A DNA stretch of 10,143 bases. It comes from Arenicella sp. (GTDB taxonomy: Bacteria > Pseudomonadota > Gammaproteobacteria > Arenicellales > Arenicellaceae). The notes under the pieces are model-generated. The model searched no databases. It was not told where the DNA came from and saw only the letters and a list, made by a program, of their open reading frames with translations. The stretch spans positions 1 to 10,143 of the forward strand of contig JALZWI010000106.1 in the NCBI GenBank assembly GCA_023299895.1. The letters run 5' to 3'. The position numbers and the translations under genes were made by a program. Positions 6,875 through 10,143 of this stretch are shown here, one piece after another; the first letter of the stretch is position 1, and each line of letters begins with the position of its first letter.

Positions 6875-7651
6875 TTGAAACTCTCAATAAATCACTACTG
6901 GCGAATCTGCGCTGCAGGTATTAGTTATACAGTTTTTGCTGTTGGGGTATTTTTCCCCGTTGTTTATATGCTCTTTTTAGCAATTCTACCAATTGACAAA
7001 CAATCCAAACAACTCAAGCTACGAAAATCAATAAAAATGTTATGCCGTTTTTATGTCGACTTTATGCAGTTTGTAGGATTAATGACTTATCAAGTTAAGG
7101 TCGACAAACAAATCATTAATAAACCAATTCAAGGACACTTAGTCATTTCGAATCACTCAATGTTAATCGATGCTTTGTTCATTTTGGCTTATGTAGACGA
7201 TCTTTGTTGCGTGGTAAAACATCAACTCACCATTAACCCATTTACACGTTTAGTGGTTTCCCTAGCCGGTTATGTTTCAAACAGTTCTGAGGACTTTATT
7301 GAACAAGCAATGGCCAAATTAGCTGCGGGAGAAAACCTATTAATCTTCCCTGAAGGCACACGCAACACCTACGACACGCAATTAGAATTTAAACGAGGAG
7401 CTGCCAATATTGCAGTCATTAGTCAGTGCTCCGTCTTGCCGATATTAATACTCCCTAAACCAAGAGCATTACAAAGAGGTGAGAAGTGGTACCAATTACC
7501 TACCAAGAAATCCGTTATTCATTTTCATATTGACCCTCCACTGACCTTATCTAACTGCATCGACACGTCGAAACCACGCACTCACCAATATCGACGTTTG
7601 ACTGAATTTTGGAGCGAATATTACCTATCGGAAATTAACCGCATAGGCTGA
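6875..7651 (+). CDS. PlsC-type lysophospholipid/acyl acyltransferase of the aryl-polyene cluster
   Basis: Membrane-associated acyltransferase of 258 residues. One N-terminal hydrophobic stretch (about residues 12-40) anchors it in the inner membrane. The catalytic HX4D motif is NHSMLID (His94, Asp99), and the second signature is FPEGTR at 158-163, as in 1-acyl-glycerol-3-phosphate acyltransferases. Members in aryl-polyene and xanthomonadin clusters are thought to join the polyene acyl chain to a lipid or glycerol carrier; that role here is inferred. The start is TTG 6875, because a stop lies only four codons before it and no ATG precedes the membrane segment. The ribosome site is weak. It lies 57 bp after the chorismatase and 40 bp before an ACP gene, all on one strand. 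Confidence 0.87.
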   Translation: MKLSINHYWRICAAGISYTVFAVGVFFPVVYMLFLAILPIDKQSKQLKLRKSIKMLCRFYVDFMQFVGLMTYQVKVDKQIINKPIQGHLVISNHSMLIDALFILAYVDDLCCVVKHQLTINPFTRLVVSLAGYVSNSSEDFIEQAMAKLAAGENLLIFPEGTRNTYDTQLEFKRGAANIAVISQCSVLPILILPKPRALQRGEKWYQLPTKKSVIHFHIDPPLTLSNCIDTSKPRTHQYRRLTEFWSEYYLSEINRIG

Positions 7652-7657
7652 TATAAT
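7649..7657 (+). promoter_or_regulatory. Candidate extended -10 promoter before the second ACP gene
   Basis: TGATATAAT is a perfect extended -10 (TGnTATAAT), and its TGA is the acyltransferase stop. No -35 match is seen, which extended -10 promoters tolerate. Transcription from near 7664 would leave about 28 nt before the ACP ATG, allowing extra expression of ACP, thioesterase and the export genes. Confidence 0.4.
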
Positions 7658-7691
7658 CTATCCAGATAAACCTTAAGTATAAAATGAAACT

Positions 7692-7934
7692 ATGAGTCTT
7701 TCTAAAGACCAAATCCTGCAACATATAAAGCAGGTCCTCAATGAACTATTTGAAGTTGAAGACAATCAGTTGGTTGGCTCAGCGCGTTTGTATGACGATC
7801 TTGATATCGACAGTATCGATACTATTGATCTGCTCATTGAACTCAAAAAAGTAATCGGCAAAGAGATTGACACGGCTGCATTTAAGAATGCGAGCACCAT
7901 TGATGATGTCGCCGATGTAATCAGCCAGTTATAA
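7692..7934 (+). CDS. Acyl carrier protein (second ACP of the cluster)
   Basis: Acidic carrier of 80 residues. The phosphopantetheine attachment motif is DIDSIDTIDLLIEL with Ser41. Helix I (KDQILQHIKQVLNELF) and the C-terminal TIDDVADVISQL are standard ACP features. It differs clearly from the ACP encoded at 5429-5692 (DIDS versus GLDS and different helices), so the two are not recent duplicates. Aryl-polyene clusters commonly carry two ACPs, plausibly one for aryl loading and one for chain extension; which does what cannot be read here. The start is ATG 7692. A three-codon frame ATG-AAA-CTA-TGA (7684-7695) overlaps it by ATGA, and no strong ribosome site is present. Confidence 0.9.
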   Translation: MSLSKDQILQHIKQVLNELFEVEDNQLVGSARLYDDLDIDSIDTIDLLIELKKVIGKEIDTAAFKNASTIDDVADVISQL

Positions 7935-7941
7935 AAACAAG

Positions 7942-8367
7942 ATGACCAACAATCTAAGTGTAGACATTGAAATAGAAGTGCCTTTTTATGATGTCGATGC
8001 CTATAGGATTGTTTGGCATGGACATTATGCAAAATACTTTGAAGAAGCACGTTGTGCGCTATTAGATAAGGTTGGTTGCACTTATCAAGACATGGAAGAG
8101 TGGGGCTATTTTTTTCCAGTCATTGATTTGAATGTGCGTTATATAAAGCCACTTCTTTTCAAACAAAAAATCCGCATCAACGCACAGATCAAGGAATGGC
8201 ACAATAAACTGGTTATTAATTACTTAATTAGCGATATTGATAACGACGAACGACTGACCAAAGGCTGTACAACGCAAGTCGCTCTTTCAATGCCAGATCA
8301 TATTATGCAATATGAATGCCCCGCGCCTTTAGTAAAAAAAATCAATGAGCTGCTTGCCGATGAATAA
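7942..8367 (+). CDS. Hotdog-fold acyl thioesterase (4-hydroxybenzoyl-CoA thioesterase family)
   Basis: Cytoplasmic thioesterase of 141 residues. VPFYDVDAYRIVWHGHYAKY at 13-32 aligns with the active-site strand and helix of 4-hydroxybenzoyl-CoA thioesterase (FGDCDPAGIVWYPNY). This places Asp19 at the catalytic Asp and keeps the IVW/Y-N/H-Y pattern; FEEAR follows. The VWHGHY variant is what I recall from thioesterases in aryl-polyene clusters. It probably releases or edits an acyl/aryl group from an ACP. It starts 7 bp after the ACP stop, and its end (TAA 8365-8367) overlaps the proposed start of the LolA-like gene in ATGAATAA, indicating tight coupling. The exact substrate is unknown. Confidence 0.87.
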   Translation: MTNNLSVDIEIEVPFYDVDAYRIVWHGHYAKYFEEARCALLDKVGCTYQDMEEWGYFFPVIDLNVRYIKPLLFKQKIRINAQIKEWHNKLVINYLISDIDNDERLTKGCTTQVALSMPDHIMQYECPAPLVKKINELLADE

Positions 8368-9007
8368 GGTCGGACTACTATTTATCTTGTTAGTCATGTC
8401 AAGCGTCACAAACAGCGCTGCACAAACTGATGACGCCTGGTTACTTATTAAGCCGCAGGAATGTCGATTTTCAGGTGAATTCACTCAAAAGAAATTACTG
8501 CAAGGCTTGGATCATGCGCTAGTTTCTTCAGGCGTGTTTTTTTATGACTGCGGACTCGGCATTATCTGGAAGACCCTTACTCCAATCGTTGAATCGTTAG
8601 TGCTCAATAAAACAGGTGATAGTCATATTGTAAAACGCCTTAAGATAGAAGTAATCCAATCTCAACAAAACAAATTCATCAGTCAATTAATTATGGCACT
8701 GGTGAGCGCCGATGAAGCTTATTTATCAAGCACGTTTGACTCATCTCGGGTTAATAGTAATACAGTGGTTTTAACGCCAACGAACAGGCGGCTAAAACGT
8801 GCGATTAAATCCATTACTTTGTCAGAAAACACGGTCAGTGAGATCACATTCGACATGCTCGATCAAAACTTGCAAACAACCTCGATCATTTCGACCGTGC
8901 TTATTAACTACCCTGAAAACTCGTCGCTAGAGACAAAAAAACACTGTATAAAAGTATCAGAACTAACCGATACTGAGTGTAATTTATTAAAAGCAGAGAC
9001 TGACTAA
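8360..9007 (+). CDS. LolA-like periplasmic lipid/lipoprotein carrier of the aryl-polyene cluster
   Basis: Predicted periplasmic protein of 215 residues. A signal peptide, MNKVGLLFILLVMSSVTNSA, precedes a likely signal peptidase I site near NSA/AQ. The mature part shows the LolA-like start FSGEFTQKKLLQGLDHALVS, then GIIWKTLTP, where LolA proteins read a hydrophobic strand plus W-x-T-x-x-P. Long amphipathic beta segments follow, consistent with the half-barrel fold. Four cysteines occur in the mature chain (two near the N-terminus, two near the C-terminus), enough for disulfides. Such proteins accompany MMPL exporters in aryl-polyene clusters and likely ferry the hydrophobic product across the periplasm. 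The start at 8360 overlaps the thioesterase stop; an ATG at 8345 would add five residues. The true housekeeping LolA is presumably elsewhere. Confidence 0.78.
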   Translation: MNKVGLLFILLVMSSVTNSAAQTDDAWLLIKPQECRFSGEFTQKKLLQGLDHALVSSGVFFYDCGLGIIWKTLTPIVESLVLNKTGDSHIVKRLKIEVIQSQQNKFISQLIMALVSADEAYLSSTFDSSRVNSNTVVLTPTNRRLKRAIKSITLSENTVSEITFDMLDQNLQTTSIISTVLINYPENSSLETKKHCIKVSELTDTECNLLKAETD

Positions 9008-9015
9008 AACCCTGA

Positions 9016-10143
9016 ATGTTCAAATTTAATTATCTGCGTTTAGCTAAGATCGTATTTTTACTGTTACTACTTACCTCTATATTTCTGGGGTCACAGATCA
9101 GTGACAATCTAAAAATTAGCACTAACTTAAGTGAACTAAACCCGCAGAATCAACATTCTCCCCAAACTAAAGCTGCGATTGAACAACTCAGTGAGAATAT
9201 CGAAAGACGCGTTTTGTTACTCGTCATCGGGACTGATGAAGACCAAATTTTTGATGCTAGCGACAAGCTGATCGAACAACTCACTAACGTCAGTGGTTTA
9301 CGTGTACATCCAGACAATGAAACAGTTGCCAGTCAGCTACTAGAATTTCTAAAACCATATCGTTTCTCACTCCTGAGCGAACAACAACGCGAATCACTCA
9401 GCGCTGTAGATTCCGACGATATTATCAGTACTGCCAAAGAAGAAATTTTTGCCCTTTCTTCTATACGTTTTTTCCCTTTCAATGAAGACCCGCTTGGTTG
9501 GCACAGCACCTTTATTCAAAGCTTCTTTAATTCATTACAACCACCCGAGTCAAATTCTAATAATTTTCATGCCACTGTGTCTTTGAGTATTGATGAGGGC
9601 TCAATGGACATGCAACGTCAAGAGACATTAAGCGCTGCTCTCAACTCAATTACTGAGCAGTTACAAAATGATTACCAAATAAACATCGAGCGATCTGGAA
9701 TTTTCTTTTTTGCCACAGATGCAGCTGCATCCTCAAAGAAAGACATAAGCTTAATTAGTACAGGTTCAACGATTGGTGTAGTGCTGTTGCTCCTATTAGC
9801 CTTTCGTTCTTTCTGGAGTTTGATCTTGCCTGTTGCGTCAGTTTTGCTTGGTGTTGTCTTTGCTTTTATCATAACTCACAGCATTTACGGCAATGTGCAT
9901 ATTCTTACCATTGTGTTCGGCGCGAGTTTAATTGGTATAGTGATCGATTACTCCTTGCACTACTTTTATCATATCAGCGCCAATTCACTAGCTAATAAGC
10001 CGGTATCTAATACTGCACTCTACCGAGCTTTGATACTGTCATTAATAACCTCCTTGATTGGTTACTCCTCACTCGGTTTCTCAAGTCTGCAAGCTTTGAA
10101 AAAAGTCGCTGTGTTCTCTTGCTGTGGATTATTTATGGCTTGG
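9016..10143 (+). CDS. MMPL/RND-family exporter (partial, first 376 codons)
   Basis: Inner-membrane transporter. The frame from ATG 9016 is open to the right edge with no stop. TM1 covers about residues 8-27 (LAKIVFLLLLLTSIFLGS). A periplasmic domain of about 220 residues follows (contains LSELNPQN near the start). A cluster of helices then begins near residue 250 (STIGVVLLLLLAF). The conserved MMPL element GASLIGIVIDYSLHYFYH places Asp311-Tyr312 where the family keeps its proton-relay GxxxDY. The next helices (SLITSLIGYSSLGFSSL) are the usual TM5-6 region. Full members are about 750-800 residues, so roughly the second half lies to the right. It sits 8 bp after the LolA-like gene. The role inferred from context is export of the polyene lipid. 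Confidence 0.9.
   Translation, partial: MFKFNYLRLAKIVFLLLLLTSIFLGSQISDNLKISTNLSELNPQNQHSPQTKAAIEQLSENIERRVLLLVIGTDEDQIFDASDKLIEQLTNVSGLRVHPDNETVASQLLEFLKPYRFSLLSEQQRESLSAVDSDDIISTAKEEIFALSSIRFFPFNEDPLGWHSTFIQSFFNSLQPPESNSNNFHATVSLSIDEGSMDMQRQETLSAALNSITEQLQNDYQINIERSGIFFFATDAAASSKKDISLISTGSTIGVVLLLLLAFRSFWSLILPVASVLLGVVFAFIITHSIYGNVHILTIVFGASLIGIVIDYSLHYFYHISANSLANKPVSNTALYRALILSLITSLIGYSSLGFSSLQALKKVAVFSCCGLFMAW

Noticed and set aside
9672..9872. Antisense open frame of 66 codons in the exporter gene
   Set aside because: It lies opposite the transmembrane coding region of the MMPL gene, whose frame is uninterrupted for 376 codons with family motifs; the antisense product has no recognisable features.

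Overview
The window looks like a chromosomal segment from a fairly AT-rich, probably aquatic gammaproteobacterium. The evidence is an atp operon preceded by parAB on the same strand, a gammaproteobacterial-style arrangement near the replication origin, plus a Xanthomonas-type aryl-polyene pigment cluster. The genus cannot be read from the sequence. No tRNA, rRNA, CRISPR array, insertion sequence or prophage gene was seen.

Left part (1-3158, all minus strand): parA and parB (chromosome partitioning) are followed by a 333-bp AT-rich intergenic region with two candidate promoters and a 14-bp palindrome. Then come atpI and the first 208 codons of atpB (F1Fo ATP synthase subunit a), which runs off the left edge. 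Between atpI and atpB lie two tandem 41-bp units, each with two hairpins; the second unit supplies the last codons and stop of atpI.

Middle (3159-3995): divergent from parA is a small lipoprotein with a thioredoxin-like fold of the iodothyronine-deiodinase family, carrying Cys where vertebrate deiodinases carry selenocysteine. rsmG and mnmG, which usually precede parA in this class, are not there.

Right part (3996-10143): a divergently organised aryl-polyene (xanthomonadin-like) cluster, cut by the right edge. On the minus strand, an acyl carrier protein (ACP) gene leads into an AMP-forming acyl/aryl ligase gene. On the plus strand lie a XanB2-type chorismatase, a PlsC-type acyltransferase, a second ACP, a hotdog thioesterase, a LolA-like periplasmic protein and the first 376 codons of an MMPL/RND-type exporter. 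The inferred scheme is: the chorismatase makes hydroxybenzoate from chorismate; the ligase activates it and loads it on an ACP; type II fatty-acid-like enzymes, presumably encoded to the right, extend it to a polyene; the acyltransferase and thioesterase handle the product; and MMPL plus LolA-like proteins move the lipid-linked pigment to the outer membrane. The individual families are known. The less ordinary points are the insertion of this module beside parA, the deiodinase-like lipoprotein, the hairpin repeat overlapping the atpI stop, and a possible leader ORF at the chorismatase start.
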